Assembly (NCBI RefSeq): GCF_001408515.1
Contig: NZ_CYPR01000127.1
Coordinates: 1-34,858 of the forward strand
Direction: 5' to 3'
Origin: Jannaschia seosinensis
Lineage (GTDB): Bacteria; Pseudomonadota; Alphaproteobacteria; Rhodobacterales; Rhodobacteraceae
DNA: 34,858 nt
Shown: positions 7,997-15,605 of the stretch, in pieces
Position numbering within the stretch: position 1 is the stretch's first letter
Layout of the letters: each line of letters begins with the position of its first letter
The notes under the pieces: generated by a model
Database searches by the model: none
The model's input: only the letters and a program-made list of their open reading frames with translations
What the model was told of the DNA's origin: nothing
Translations under genes and position numbers: made by a program

Positions 7997-8379
7997 TGCG
8001 CCGTCGTCGTTCTACCGACCGTGAGCCGACGATCCCGTTGATCAACGTCGTCTTCCTGATGCTGGTTTTCTTTATGGTGGCGGGCAGCATTGCGCCGCCG
8101 CTGGACCGGGCCCTGACGCTCGTGCGCACCGATGCGCTCGAGGGCCGGGCACCACCCGATGCACTTGTGATCCGCGCCGACGGCACGCTCCGCTACCGCG
8201 GTGAAACGGTGGACTCGGCCTCTGCCTTCGCGGCCGATCTGTCCGGCGAAGCACGCGCGCAGATCCGCGTTGTGCCTGACCGCGATTTGCCTGCCGAGAC
8301 TCTGGTCGCCGTTGCGACGGAGCTACGGGCAGCAGGAGCCGAGAAGGTTCTGGTCGTGACCGAACGGGGCCTCGAATGA
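7996..8379 (+). CDS. exbD: ExbD-type protein, second copy with Asn in place of the membrane Asp
   Basis: 127-residue ExbD-family protein: basic N terminus, one membrane helix (PLINVVFLMLVFFMVAG) and a periplasmic domain ending in VAVATELRAAGAEKVLVV. At residue 17, where the first copy has Asp (LIDV), this one has Asn (LINV; codon AAC, 8044-8046). Loss of this Asp inactivates ExbD in E. coli, so this copy may be non-conducting or work only as a heterodimer with the first. I chose the ATG at 7996 (TGATG junction) because GGAGG sits 5 nt upstream; a GTG at 7993 is too close to it. The last 4 nt overlap tonB. Confidence 0.9.
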   Translation: MRRRRSTDREPTIPLINVVFLMLVFFMVAGSIAPPLDRALTLVRTDALEGRAPPDALVIRADGTLRYRGETVDSASAFAADLSGEARAQIRVVPDRDLPAETLVAVATELRAAGAEKVLVVTERGLE

Positions 8380-9329
8380 TTCCATCGTCGCTTTTCGTAA
8401 AGACCGGTGCCGCCCTCGTGTCGATCGCCGTGCTCGCGGCGGGGCTGGTGATGGGCGTTCATGACGACCCGGTGAAAATCGAGGGCGGCGGCCAAGGCGC
8501 TTCGGCGCGCCTCGGGGCGAGTTTCGTGGACTTGTCGAAGGGCACGCAGGCCGCCGATCCCATCGAGGAGACGCAGCCATCCGATCCCGTCACGCCAACG
8601 CCGCCCAACACGGTGTCGCCGAACGAATCCTCCCCTGCCGAACGGGCAAGGCCCCAAGCGGTGGCGCCCGTCGCGCCACCCGCTCCGGCGAATTCCGCCG
8701 ATGTTCTTCCGCCGGACGCCCCCGTTGTCGCTGTGCAACCCGAAGCGTCTTCAGCCGAACCGACGGCGCCCGTTCAGATGGCCAAGGTCAAGCCATTTGA
8801 GCCTATCGCCGCCGAAGCACCGAAGAAGACCGTCAGCGGCGAGGCCCCCGAGCCGGGAGTTGTCGCGACGTCGCCGCGCCCGCAGCGGCGGACGGCGGAG
8901 TTTGAAGCCAGGGTGCGCAGCACCACTCCGCCACCAAGCCAGCCAGAGCCGCGAGTCCAGCCGCAGGGTAACGCGGCCTTGAACGCGCAGGCGAGTTCGC
9001 AGACATCCAGCCGGGACCGATCTGCCAGTCCCGGCGCCGGCCAGCCTGCCGCCCGCTCTGCCGGAAACGCGGCAGCGTCGAATTATCCCGGTCACGTAAT
9101 GCAGCAATTGTCGCGCGTGCGTCGCCCCAGGATCCGGGCGCGCGGCAGCGCGACAGTGGCCTTCTCGATCGCCGCCTCGGGCGGACTGGCTTCGGCCCAA
9201 ATTGCGCGCTCCTCGGGGTCGCCCGCTCTGGACCGGGCAGCAGTACAACTCGTCCAGCGTGCCGCTCCGTTTCCCGCGCCTCCCCCGGGCGCGCAGAGGA
9301 CCTTCAGCATTAACATCGCCGGTCAGTGA
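8376..9329 (+). CDS. tonB: TonB energy-transducing protein
   Basis: 317-residue protein spanning the periplasm from the inner membrane to the outer-membrane receptor. The N-terminal anchor is TGAALVSIAVLAAGLVMGV (about residues 10-28). A long Pro/Ala/Glu-rich spacer follows (about 55-230), as in TonB. The C-terminal domain contains the marks of the TonB fold: YPGHVMQQLSRVRRP, ATVAFSIAASGGLASAQIARSS, GSPALDRAAVQLVQRAAPFPAPP and a final beta strand FSINIAG. It starts by ATGA overlap with the second exbD and ends the operon. The likely partner is the receptor at 3237-5333, inferred from adjacency. Confidence 0.92.
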   Translation: MIPSSLFVKTGAALVSIAVLAAGLVMGVHDDPVKIEGGGQGASARLGASFVDLSKGTQAADPIEETQPSDPVTPTPPNTVSPNESSPAERARPQAVAPVAPPAPANSADVLPPDAPVVAVQPEASSAEPTAPVQMAKVKPFEPIAAEAPKKTVSGEAPEPGVVATSPRPQRRTAEFEARVRSTTPPPSQPEPRVQPQGNAALNAQASSQTSSRDRSASPGAGQPAARSAGNAAASNYPGHVMQQLSRVRRPRIRARGSATVAFSIAASGGLASAQIARSSGSPALDRAAVQLVQRAAPFPAPPPGAQRTFSINIAGQ

Positions 9330-9603
9330 GGCCTGCGCCACGTCGCCGGATCAGGTCGGAGCGGACCAGATCAAGATTGGCTCGTTGCTTCCTATCAAAG
9401 GATATACCTTGGCGGCACTTGTGGACAGGAATACCGCTTGAGTCGGAGAAGGCCGGACAACATCCCATGTGTAGGCGCAGCGCTGTCGGAACCTATATTT
9501 AGATCAGTGAGAAACGCGCGAAAGTTGGTGATGCCCTGAGGGGCGGCATATCATGGCGGTGTTCAGACGCCGTCAATTCTCAGCTGAGAAAGGGATATGC
9601 CAC
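9330..9603. other. Non-coding stretch between tonB and the IS256-like transposase
   Basis: No convincing gene is seen over about 270 bp. It presumably contains the left end of the IS256-family element, but I could not fix its terminal inverted repeat. The 14-bp perfect palindrome TTCTCAGCTGAGAA lies at 9577-9590, just before the transposase ribosome site (AAGGGAT) and ATG at 9604. No clear terminator follows tonB. Confidence 0.4.
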
Positions 9604-10689
9604 ATGTCGGACGATATCATTGCCAAGCTGCCCGATCCATCCGGGTTTTCTCCAGACCCTTTGACCGAGGTCATCCGGGGCGGGGCGCGCAAGCTGATCG
9701 AGCAGGCGATCGAGGCGGAACTGGCTGCGCTGTTGATCGCGTTCACCGATGAGAAGCTCGAGGACGGCCGGGCGAGGCTGGTTCGTCACGGCCATCTTCC
9801 GGAGCGCGAATTGCTGACGGGCGTGGGACCGGTGCCGGTGAAGGTGCCGCGTGTCCGGGATCGCAAGCCGGGCGCGGACAAGATCGTCTTCACGCCCAGC
9901 ATCCTGCCGCGGTATCTGCGCAAGGCGAAATCGGTCGAGGAGCTGTTGCCCTGGCTCTACCTCAAGGGCGTGTCCACCGGTGATTTCAGCGAGGCGCTGG
10001 CCGCCCTGCTGGGGCCGAACGCCCAAGGCCTGTCGGCCAAGACCATCACACGGCTGAAGGCAGCCTGGTGGAAGGACTACGAGGCTTGGCAAAAGCGCGA
10101 CCTCGGCGCGCGGCGGTTTCTCTACATCTGGGCGGACGGCGTCTACTTCAAACCGCGCATGGCCGAGGAAAAACAATGCGTTCTGGTGGTCGTGGGTGCG
10201 GATGAATACGGTCACAAGGAGCTTCTGGCCATGACCGACGGCTTCCGCGAAAGCACCGAGAGTTGGCGCGAGGTGCTCCTTGATCTCAAGCGCCGCGGCC
10301 TGAAACAGGACCCCAAGCTGGCCATCGGCGACGGTGCCTTGGGGTTCTGGACCGCCCTGCGCGAGGTCTTCGCCACGACACGAGAGCAGCGGTGCTGGGT
10401 CCACAAGACCATGAACGTGCTGAACGCGCTGCCGAAATCAGTGCAGTCGAAGGCAAAGGCACACCTGCACGACATCTGGCAGGCCGAAACCCGTGCCGCG
10501 GCGTCGGCGGCCTTCGACTTCTTCGTCGATGCTTACGGCGTGAAATGGGACAAGGCGGCCGCCAAGCTCGTCAAGGACCGGGATGCGCTACTGACTTGTC
10601 TCACGACTTTCCCGCCGAGCACTGGAAACACATCCGGACATCGAACCCAATCGAAAGTACCTTCGCCACCATTCGGCATCGCACGAAAC
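9604..10689 (+). pseudogene. IS256-family transposase, frameshifted and truncated at the 3' end
   Basis: Mutator-type DDE transposase. The frame from ATG 9604 shows RKLIEQAIEAELAALL, RHGHLPERELLTGVGPVPVKVPRVRDR, the first catalytic Asp in WADGVYF, the second in IGDGALGFW, and the CWVHK motif. After about 10,597-10,604 the frame is lost: the expected continuation (DFPAEHW, then TSNPIESTFATIRHRT with the catalytic Glu) is read in a different frame from about 10,605 on. An 8-nt stretch stands where about 6 are expected. The gene is then cut at about 10,690 by the left end of an IS6-family element, so the C terminus is missing. It is not expected to make active enzyme. Confidence 0.85.
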
Positions 10690-11008
10690 GGTCTTGTCAG
10701 AAGAACTTCGCTTGAGGCGGAGCAGGCGGCTGGATAGCTTCCCCGCATGACCAAGCGCAGCCCCTTCAAGTACTTCAAGACCAGCTCCGAGATCATCCGA
10801 CTGGCGGTGATGATGTATGTCCGCTTCCCGCTGTCGCTTCGCAACGTCGAAGATCTACTCCATGAGCGCGGCGTCGAAGTCAGCCACGAGACGGTGCGCT
10901 TCTGGTGGCGTCGCTTCGGACCGATGTTCGCCGGTGAGATCCGGAAGCGACGCATCGAGGGTATGAAATCGAGCCGCTGGCGCTGGCACCTCGACGAGAT
11001 GTTCGTGA
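10690..11008 (+). mobile_element. IS6-family element, 5' part only (copy A)
   Basis: Starts with GGTCTTGTCAG and continues through the left end and the first third of an IS6-family transposase gene (ATG 10747). It is interrupted after the codons for DEMFV by an identical GGTCTTGTCAG left end, belonging to copy B. The encoded fragment, about 87 residues, has the N-terminal KRSPFKYFKTSSEIIRLAV and an HTH-like region (LSLRNVEDLLHERGVEVSHETV). It differs from copy B at several residues (E/D, R/H, M/L), so the two copies are diverged and not the product of a recent duplication. No catalytic Asp is left. Confidence 0.8.
10747..11008 (+). pseudogene. IS6-family transposase fragment (copy A)
   Basis: N-terminal 87 residues of a DDE transposase of about 234 residues, ending at the codons for DEMFV. 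An open frame continues to 11055, but only as translation of the left end of copy B (SLEAEQAAG). The DDE residues lie downstream of the break and are missing. Confidence 0.8.
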
Positions 11009-11804
11009 GGTCTTGTCAGAGAACTTCGCTTGAGGCGGAGCAGGCGGCTGGCTAGGCTCCCCGCATGACCAAGCGCAGCCCCTTCAAATACTTCAAGACC
11101 AGCTCCGAGATCATCCGACTGGCGGTGATGATGTATGTCCGCTTCCCGCTGTCGCTGCGGAACGTCGAAGATCTGCTCCATGAACGCGGCGTCGACGTCA
11201 GCCACGAGACGGTGCGCTTCTGGTGGCATCGCTTCGGCCCGATGTTCGCCGGTGAGATCCGCAAGCGACGCATCGAGGGCCTGAAATCGAGCCGCTGGCG
11301 CTGGCACCTCGACGAGATGTTCGTGAAGATCAACGGCGAGCAGCACTACCTCTGGCGGGCGGTCGATCATGAGGGCGAAGTGCTGGAAAGCTTCGTCACG
11401 AAGACGCGGGACAAGAAGGCCGCGCTGAAATTCCTCAGAAAAGCACTGAAGAAGCACGGGCGAGCAGATGTCCTCGTGACGGACAAGCTTCGCTCCTACG
11501 GTGCGGCTCTGAAGGACCTCGGCATGACGGACCGGCAGGAGACCGGTCGGTGGCTGAACAACCGCGCGGAGAATTCGCACCTGCCGTTCCGACGACGCGA
11601 GAGGGCCATGCAGCGCTTCCGGCGGATGCGAAGTCTTCAGAAGTTCGCCGCCGTCCACGCCTCCGTCTCGAACCACTTCAACCAAGAACGCAGCCTCTCC
11701 AGCCGAGACATCTTCAAGACCAACCGCACCGCCGCTCTCGCCGAGTGGCGCGGTCTTTGCGCAGGATAATGGCCAGGCTCCCTGCCCTTCCTGAGACTGG
11801 TTCG
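11009..11804 (+). mobile_element. IS6-family insertion sequence, apparently complete (copy B)
   Basis: About 0.8 kb from GGTCTTGTCAG (11009-11019) to a right end near CTGAGACTGG (11791-11800). The ends form only an imperfect inverted repeat by eye (CTTCTGACAAGACC against CTTCCTGAGACTGG). The same right end recurs at 34602-34615; both sites match up to TTCG and then share ATTAG after one mismatch, so the exact edge lies at 11800-11810. No 8-bp target duplication is visible, because the left flank is another IS and the right flank is prophage sequence. Confidence 0.8.
11065..11769 (+). CDS. IS6-family transposase (copy B)
   Basis: 234-residue DDE transposase, full length for the IS6/IS26 family. 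It has an N-terminal HTH region (LSLRNVEDLLHERGVDVSHETV), the first catalytic Asp in WHLDEMFVKING, a second in VLVTDKLRSYGAAL and the Glu in NNRAENSHLPFRRRE. The C terminus FNQERSLSSRDIFKTNRTAALAEW is typical of the alphaproteobacterial branch. It makes cointegrates by replicative transposition, leaving directly repeated copies, which is relevant to the same-orientation fragment at 34379-34615. Likely intact. Confidence 0.92.
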   Translation: MTKRSPFKYFKTSSEIIRLAVMMYVRFPLSLRNVEDLLHERGVDVSHETVRFWWHRFGPMFAGEIRKRRIEGLKSSRWRWHLDEMFVKINGEQHYLWRAVDHEGEVLESFVTKTRDKKAALKFLRKALKKHGRADVLVTDKLRSYGAALKDLGMTDRQETGRWLNNRAENSHLPFRRRERAMQRFRRMRSLQKFAAVHASVSNHFNQERSLSSRDIFKTNRTAALAEWRGLCAG

Positions 11805-11851
11805 AATTAGTCTGCCAGCACCGCCACATTCAAGTACTGAATCCGACCAGG

Positions 11852-11873
11852 GGCCCCGATCGGGGCCTTTTTT
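11852..11873 (+). terminator. Rho-independent terminator
   Basis: Perfect 16-bp palindrome GGCCCCGATCGGGGCC (11852-11867) followed directly by six T (11868-11873) and a further T-run. Just upstream, after the IS edge, nine sense codons (SASTATFKY) end in TGA at 11838-11840. This could be the last codons of a rightward prophage gene removed by the IS, with this as its terminator. Confidence 0.75.
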
Positions 11874-11880
11874 CTTTTTG

Positions 11881-12214
11881 TTTCAAAGGGCGTTGGCAGG
11901 CCCATCCGCCCTCCGGAGACTGGGCGCTTGCCGAAGAATGGGTCTCCGAATGGCCCGTGTCTCTCTTCGAGCGCCCCTTGATGGCGGCGGGACGGCGTGA
12001 AACATCCTCGCATTTCCAGTGGGTTGCCGCGTTCATGGGTTCGCCCCGTTCGCGAGATAATCCGGTGACGGAGGCTGACACGAAAGCGCAGGGCGGCCAG
12101 AAGGGCGGCTCCGTGGCGGCCGATCCCGAAGTCAGGCGGCAGCGCTCGAAGCGAGCCAGGACCCTGCCGGAAGTCTCTGATGACAAACAGACTTCGTGCC
12201 CATAGCCTGGCGCA
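11881..12214. other. Intergenic stretch with no supported gene
   Basis: Short open frames occur on both strands (11957-12205 plus, 11830-12186 minus), but their translations are Arg/Ser/Pro-rich and low in hydrophobic order, with no ribosome site. I see no tRNA, repeat array or clear promoter. The DUF3883 gene begins at 12215 without an obvious Shine-Dalgarno sequence. Confidence 0.45.
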
Positions 12215-13051
12215 ATGTCGAACGGGCCCTGGACGGATGAAGAGAACGACCTGATCGTCGCGGATTACTTCGCGATGCTGGCCGACGACATCTCGGCGCG
12301 CCGCTACAGCAAGGCCGAGCATCGCCGCGCGCTGCTGCCGCTGCTGAACGACCGGTCCGAAGGGTCTGTCGAGTTCAAGCACCAGAACATCAGCGCGGTG
12401 CTGAAGGGGCTCGGCGAGGACTGGATCCCCGGCTACAAGCCCGCGTTCAACTTCCAGATGACCTTGGTGGATGCCGTGGCGCGGTGGCTGGCGCTGAACC
12501 CGGCCTGGCTTGGGCGCCAACCGGGGCTGCAAACAGCCACTGCCCTACGCGAGGCGGCGCAGATCTGGATCGGGCCGCCGCCGACGCTGTCGAACCAGCC
12601 GCCCCCGCAGGAGCTGGACCAGATGCTGCACATCGCCCGAAAGTTCGACGTGGCGGGCCGGGACGAGCGCAACCGGGCCCTCGGCCGCGCGGGCGAGGAG
12701 CGCGTGCTGGCGCATGAGCGCGCGGCATTGCGGACGGCAGGACGGGACGATCTGGCCCGCAAGGTGCGCTGGGTGTCGGAGGAGGATGGCGATGGCGCGG
12801 GCTACGACATCGCGAGTTTCGCCCCGGACGGTCTGCCCCGGCTAATCGAGGTCAAGACGACGAACGGATGGGAACGCACGCCCTTCCACATCACCCGCAA
12901 CGAACTGGCGGTGGCCGAGGAGCGCCGGTCGGAATGGCGCCTGTTCCGGCTGTGGAATTTCTCACGCGAGCCGAAGGCGTTCGAACTGCACCCGCCGCTG
13001 GACGCGCATGTCTCGCTGACCGCGACGACGTTTCAGGCGAGCTTTCACTGA
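12215..13051 (+). CDS. DUF3883-type protein with a restriction-endonuclease-like C terminus
   Basis: 278 residues. The N-terminal half is helical and charged (PWTDEENDLIVADYFAML; EFKHQNISAVLKGLG). The C-terminal part (about 165-270) is the DUF3883 pattern: GRAGEERVLAHERAAL, then DGDGAGYDIASF, LPRLIEVKTTNG and FHITRNELAVAEERRSEWRLFRLWNF. The order Asp of 'GYDI', then 'IEVKTT', fits a PD-(D/E)XK nuclease core (D...E-x-K). DUF3883 domains occur in defence-type genes, so a role against competing DNA is possible but not shown. It converges on the recombinase operon, the two stops being 3 nt apart. There is no obvious ribosome site at the chosen ATG. Confidence 0.8.
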   Translation: MSNGPWTDEENDLIVADYFAMLADDISARRYSKAEHRRALLPLLNDRSEGSVEFKHQNISAVLKGLGEDWIPGYKPAFNFQMTLVDAVARWLALNPAWLGRQPGLQTATALREAAQIWIGPPPTLSNQPPPQELDQMLHIARKFDVAGRDERNRALGRAGEERVLAHERAALRTAGRDDLARKVRWVSEEDGDGAGYDIASFAPDGLPRLIEVKTTNGWERTPFHITRNELAVAEERRSEWRLFRLWNFSREPKAFELHPPLDAHVSLTATTFQASFH

Positions 13052-13054
13052 GGC

Positions 13055-13438
13055 TCAGTCGAACACCCGCTTCGGCTGTTCGTGCCACGGCAAAGCCGCG
13101 ACATCGGTCAGTTTCAGCAGGGTCACGGCGGGCACCTCGCGCTTGTAGACCAAGCGCTTGAGGACCCCCGGCGCGAGGTAGGCGAGCCGGAGCTGTCGGC
13201 TGACATGGCGTTCGGCCAGCCCCACGGCTTTCGCCAGATCGGTGACCGTGTTGAATTCGCCAGCTTCCATGCGTCGCCGCCAGCCCCACGCCCGACCAAT
13301 GGCGCGCAGAATATGCGGATCCTGTGTCCGGTCTTCGCTCGGCAGATAGGTGGCGGGCGGCATGATCTTTGGCCGACCGTTCTGCTTGCGAACCTTGAGC
13401 GGCACGAAGATCTGGATGGACTCGTCGGGTTTCATCAT
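13055..13438 (-). CDS. Small HTH (ParB-like) protein at the end of the recombinase operon
   Basis: 127 residues with a helix-turn-helix resembling the ParB/KorB DNA-binding part: FNTVTDLAKAVGLAERHVSRQLRLAYLAPGVLKRLV (about 60-97), followed by VTLLKLTDVAALPWHEQPKRVF. The N-terminal part is basic (LKVRKQNGRPKIMPP). The start ATG at 13438 overlaps the recombinase stop (ATGA), so the two are coupled. The likely role is DNA binding with the recombinase, as directionality factor or regulator. That is inference from coupling; I do not know a described function. Confidence 0.8.
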   Translation of the reverse strand: MMKPDESIQIFVPLKVRKQNGRPKIMPPATYLPSEDRTQDPHILRAIGRAWGWRRRMEAGEFNTVTDLAKAVGLAERHVSRQLRLAYLAPGVLKRLVYKREVPAVTLLKLTDVAALPWHEQPKRVFD

Positions 13439-14760
13439 TCCGCCGCCGCCTTCTTTCGTGGCGCCATCATGTCCCGCATGACGCCCGAGACGCCGTCGGT
13501 CCGGACATCGATGACCAGCCCCTCGGACGTCACGGTGACCCGGCGCACCAGCAACTGCACGATCCGGGTCTGCTCCGCCGGGAACAGCTGGCCCCAGACG
13601 TCCTCGAACGTCTGCAGCGCGGAGATCACGTCGGCCTCGGCGAAGGCGTGACCCTCGCGCGTCAAATGGGCGATGACCTGCGCCGTGATCGAGGGCGCGC
13701 GCATCACCCGCCGCAACTCGGTCACCACGGCCGCTTCCACGAGGTCGGCAGGAAGGCGGCGCGGGATGCCCTCATCGCTGGGTTCGCGATTCTTGATGAC
13801 GTCCATCGAGACGTAGTACCGGTATCGCCGCGCGCCCTTCTTCGTGCTGCTCGGGGTCATGGCGGCGCCCGTGGCCGTGAAGATCAGACCCTTGAGCAGC
13901 GCAGGCGCTTGCGCGCGGGTGTTGTTGGCGCGCTTTCGCGGGTTCTGCCGCAAGATGGCATGGACCTTATTCCACAGCTGCTCGTCGATGATGGCCTGAT
14001 GCTCGCCGGGATAGGCCTTGCCCTTGTGGACGGCGTCGCCGCGATAGACGCGGTTCATCAGCACTCTGTAGAGATATCCCTTGTCGACCAACGTGCCCTG
14101 CTTGTTGCGGAGCCCTTTGCGGCGCAGTTCACGGGCCAGCACGGTCGCTGATCCGACCTCGACGAACCTCTCGAAGATGCCCCGCACGGTGGCAGCCTCG
14201 TCTTCATTCACCACGAGCTTGCGGTCCTTCACATCGTACCCGAGCGGGACATATCCGCCCATCCACATGCCCTTCATGCGGGAGGCGCGAACCTTGTCGC
14301 GGATGCGCTCGGCCGTGACCTCGCGCTCGAACTGGGCGAAGCTGAGCAGGATGTTCAGCGTCAGCCGCCCCATGGACGTGGTGGTGTTGAAGGACTGCGT
14401 GACCGACACGAAGGTCACACCGTTGCGGTCGAAGACCTCGACCAGCTTCGAGAAATCCATCAGCGACCGCGACAGGCGGTCGATCTTGTAGACGACCACC
14501 ACATCGATCAGGCCGTCCTCGATGTCGGCCAGAAGCTGCTTGAGGCCGGGCCGCTCCAGCGTCCCGCCCGAGATGCCGCCGTCGTCATACTGGTCGCGGA
14601 CCAGCACCCAGCCCTCGGAGCGCTGGCTGGCGATGTAGGCCTCGCAGGCCTCTCGCTGTGCGTGCAGGCTGTTGAATTCCTGTTCCAGCCCTTCCTCGGA
14701 CGATTTGCGCGTGTAGATGGCGCAGCGTTGGCGGCGGATGGGATTCACGCGTTGATCCAT
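13435..14760 (-). CDS. Large serine recombinase (phage integrase type)
   Basis: 441-residue site-specific recombinase expected to integrate or excise the prophage. The N-terminal resolvase domain has the catalytic Ser in YTRKSSEEG, Arg motifs in YKIDRLSRSLMDF and FAQFEREVTAERIRDKV. The Recombinase domain follows (GGYVPLGYDV, IFERFVEVGSATVLARELRRKG, YLYRVLMNRVYRGDAVHKG). The usual zinc-ribbon position (LLKGLIFTATGAAMTP ... YRYYVSMD) has no cysteines, as I recall for an alphaproteobacterial subgroup. I chose ATG 14760, which overlaps the DUF2924 stop (TGATG) with GGGGGA 8 nt upstream; a TTG at 14763 is the alternative. Confidence 0.92.
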   Translation of the reverse strand: MDQRVNPIRRQRCAIYTRKSSEEGLEQEFNSLHAQREACEAYIASQRSEGWVLVRDQYDDGGISGGTLERPGLKQLLADIEDGLIDVVVVYKIDRLSRSLMDFSKLVEVFDRNGVTFVSVTQSFNTTTSMGRLTLNILLSFAQFEREVTAERIRDKVRASRMKGMWMGGYVPLGYDVKDRKLVVNEDEAATVRGIFERFVEVGSATVLARELRRKGLRNKQGTLVDKGYLYRVLMNRVYRGDAVHKGKAYPGEHQAIIDEQLWNKVHAILRQNPRKRANNTRAQAPALLKGLIFTATGAAMTPSSTKKGARRYRYYVSMDVIKNREPSDEGIPRRLPADLVEAAVVTELRRVMRAPSITAQVIAHLTREGHAFAEADVISALQTFEDVWGQLFPAEQTRIVQLLVRRVTVTSEGLVIDVRTDGVSGVMRDMMAPRKKAAAE

Positions 14761-15215
14761 CAATCATTCCCCCGCTTTCGTTCGCGCAACCCGAAGAAGC
14801 GGTAGCCATTCCAGCGCGTCCCGGTGATCGCTCGCGCGATCGCGGACAAGGATTTGTACGGTCGCCCCTGCCACTCGAACCCGTCGCGCAAGACCGTGAT
14901 CGTGTGCTCGACCCCATTCCATTCGCGGATCAGCCTCGTGCCGACCACGGGATTGCGAGGATCGGCGATCTGGCTCTTGCGTGTCAGGGTGCCGCTGACC
15001 TCGTCGGCCAGCAGGTCCAGCATGCGCCGGGTTTCGCGATCAGGACCGCCATACGTCAGCTCCTGGATGCGGTAGGCCAACCGGCCCTCAAGGAACGCTC
15101 GGCTGTTGTTCGGCGCCGTCGTGGCAAAAATCGTCTGCCACTCCGACTTCAACTGGGGGACGGACATGGACTTCAGCGCGGCCAGGCGCGCGGGGATGGG
15201 ATCAGGCTTCGTCAT
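14760..15215 (-). CDS. DUF2924 family protein
   Basis: 151 residues from ATG 15215, which has GGAG 6 nt upstream and overlaps the upstream small gene's stop (ATGA). It contains the DUF2924 pattern: LKSEWQTIFATTAPNNSRAFLEGRLAYRIQELTYGG, then GTRLIREWNGVEHTITVLRDGFEWQGRPYKSLSAIARAITGTRWNGYRFFGL. The C-terminal half resembles a small domain seen in many phage proteins, and DNA binding is plausible because the family almost always sits beside serine recombinases. The function is not established. An in-frame ATG at 15275 would add 20 residues without a ribosome site. Confidence 0.85.
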   Translation of the reverse strand: MTKPDPIPARLAALKSMSVPQLKSEWQTIFATTAPNNSRAFLEGRLAYRIQELTYGGPDRETRRMLDLLADEVSGTLTRKSQIADPRNPVVGTRLIREWNGVEHTITVLRDGFEWQGRPYKSLSAIARAITGTRWNGYRFFGLRERKRGND

Positions 15216-15415
15216 GCGTTTCTCCGGTGAGTTGGAGTTGCATGACGGCATTGGTCGTCGGGATAGTGTAGGCAACGTTCTCCAGTATTGTCAGATACTT
15301 CACGCCTATCCTGCCCGAGCAGCCGAACCAGCCCGAGCGCCAGCAGGCCACACAGTTCGGCGCGGCGTTCGGCGGCGGTCATCTGGTCGGGACGTAGCGG
15401 ATTGGGGCAGTTCAT
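15212..15415 (-). CDS. Small conserved protein heading the recombinase operon
   Basis: 67 residues, with a helical N-terminal part NPLRPDQMTAAERRAELCGLLALGLVRLL and a hydrophilic C-terminal tail. I remember near-identical short proteins directly upstream of DUF2924 and serine recombinase genes in other alphaproteobacterial phages, which supports it as real. Its stop overlaps the DUF2924 start (ATGA). The function is unknown. A recombination co-factor is a guess from strict gene order. Confidence 0.75.
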   Translation of the reverse strand: MNCPNPLRPDQMTAAERRAELCGLLALGLVRLLGQDRREVSDNTGERCLHYPDDQCRHATPTHRRNA

Positions 15416-15531
15416 GTCTCGGTGGCCGTGTTTGATGGTGTGCTACCGATCAAAAGCCACCCAGCCGTCCGAGGTGGGACATCTCAGCGGAACGGGATGC
15501 GGAAATGCGAACAGGGAGAGAACATCAGGGC

Positions 15532-15560
15532 TTGCCGATCACGGATTTGTCCATGATTAT
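15532..15560 (+). promoter_or_regulatory. Candidate promoter for the 749-residue protein gene
   Basis: TTGCCG (15532-15537) and GATTAT (15555-15560) are 17 bp apart, a reasonable sigma-70-like pair. They lie 46 bp upstream of the ATG at 15606, in the 190-bp gap between divergent operons. A GAGGTGAG ribosome site precedes the ATG. No clear promoter could be assigned for the leftward operon. Confidence 0.35.
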
Positions 15561-15605
15561 CGCAGGTTGAATCAATCGAGAGCAGTAGTTCATTGAGGTG
15601 AGTTC

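Noticed and set aside
11831-11870. Possible tRNA 3' end (GAATCCGACCAGGGG resembles a T-arm/acceptor)
   Set aside because: No anticodon arm or D arm can be folded upstream, because the preceding sequence is IS6. The feature is better explained by the terminator palindrome.
11830-12205. Short open frames on both strands between the terminator and the DUF3883 gene
   Set aside because: No ribosome site, no domain, low-complexity composition; one runs through the terminator palindrome.
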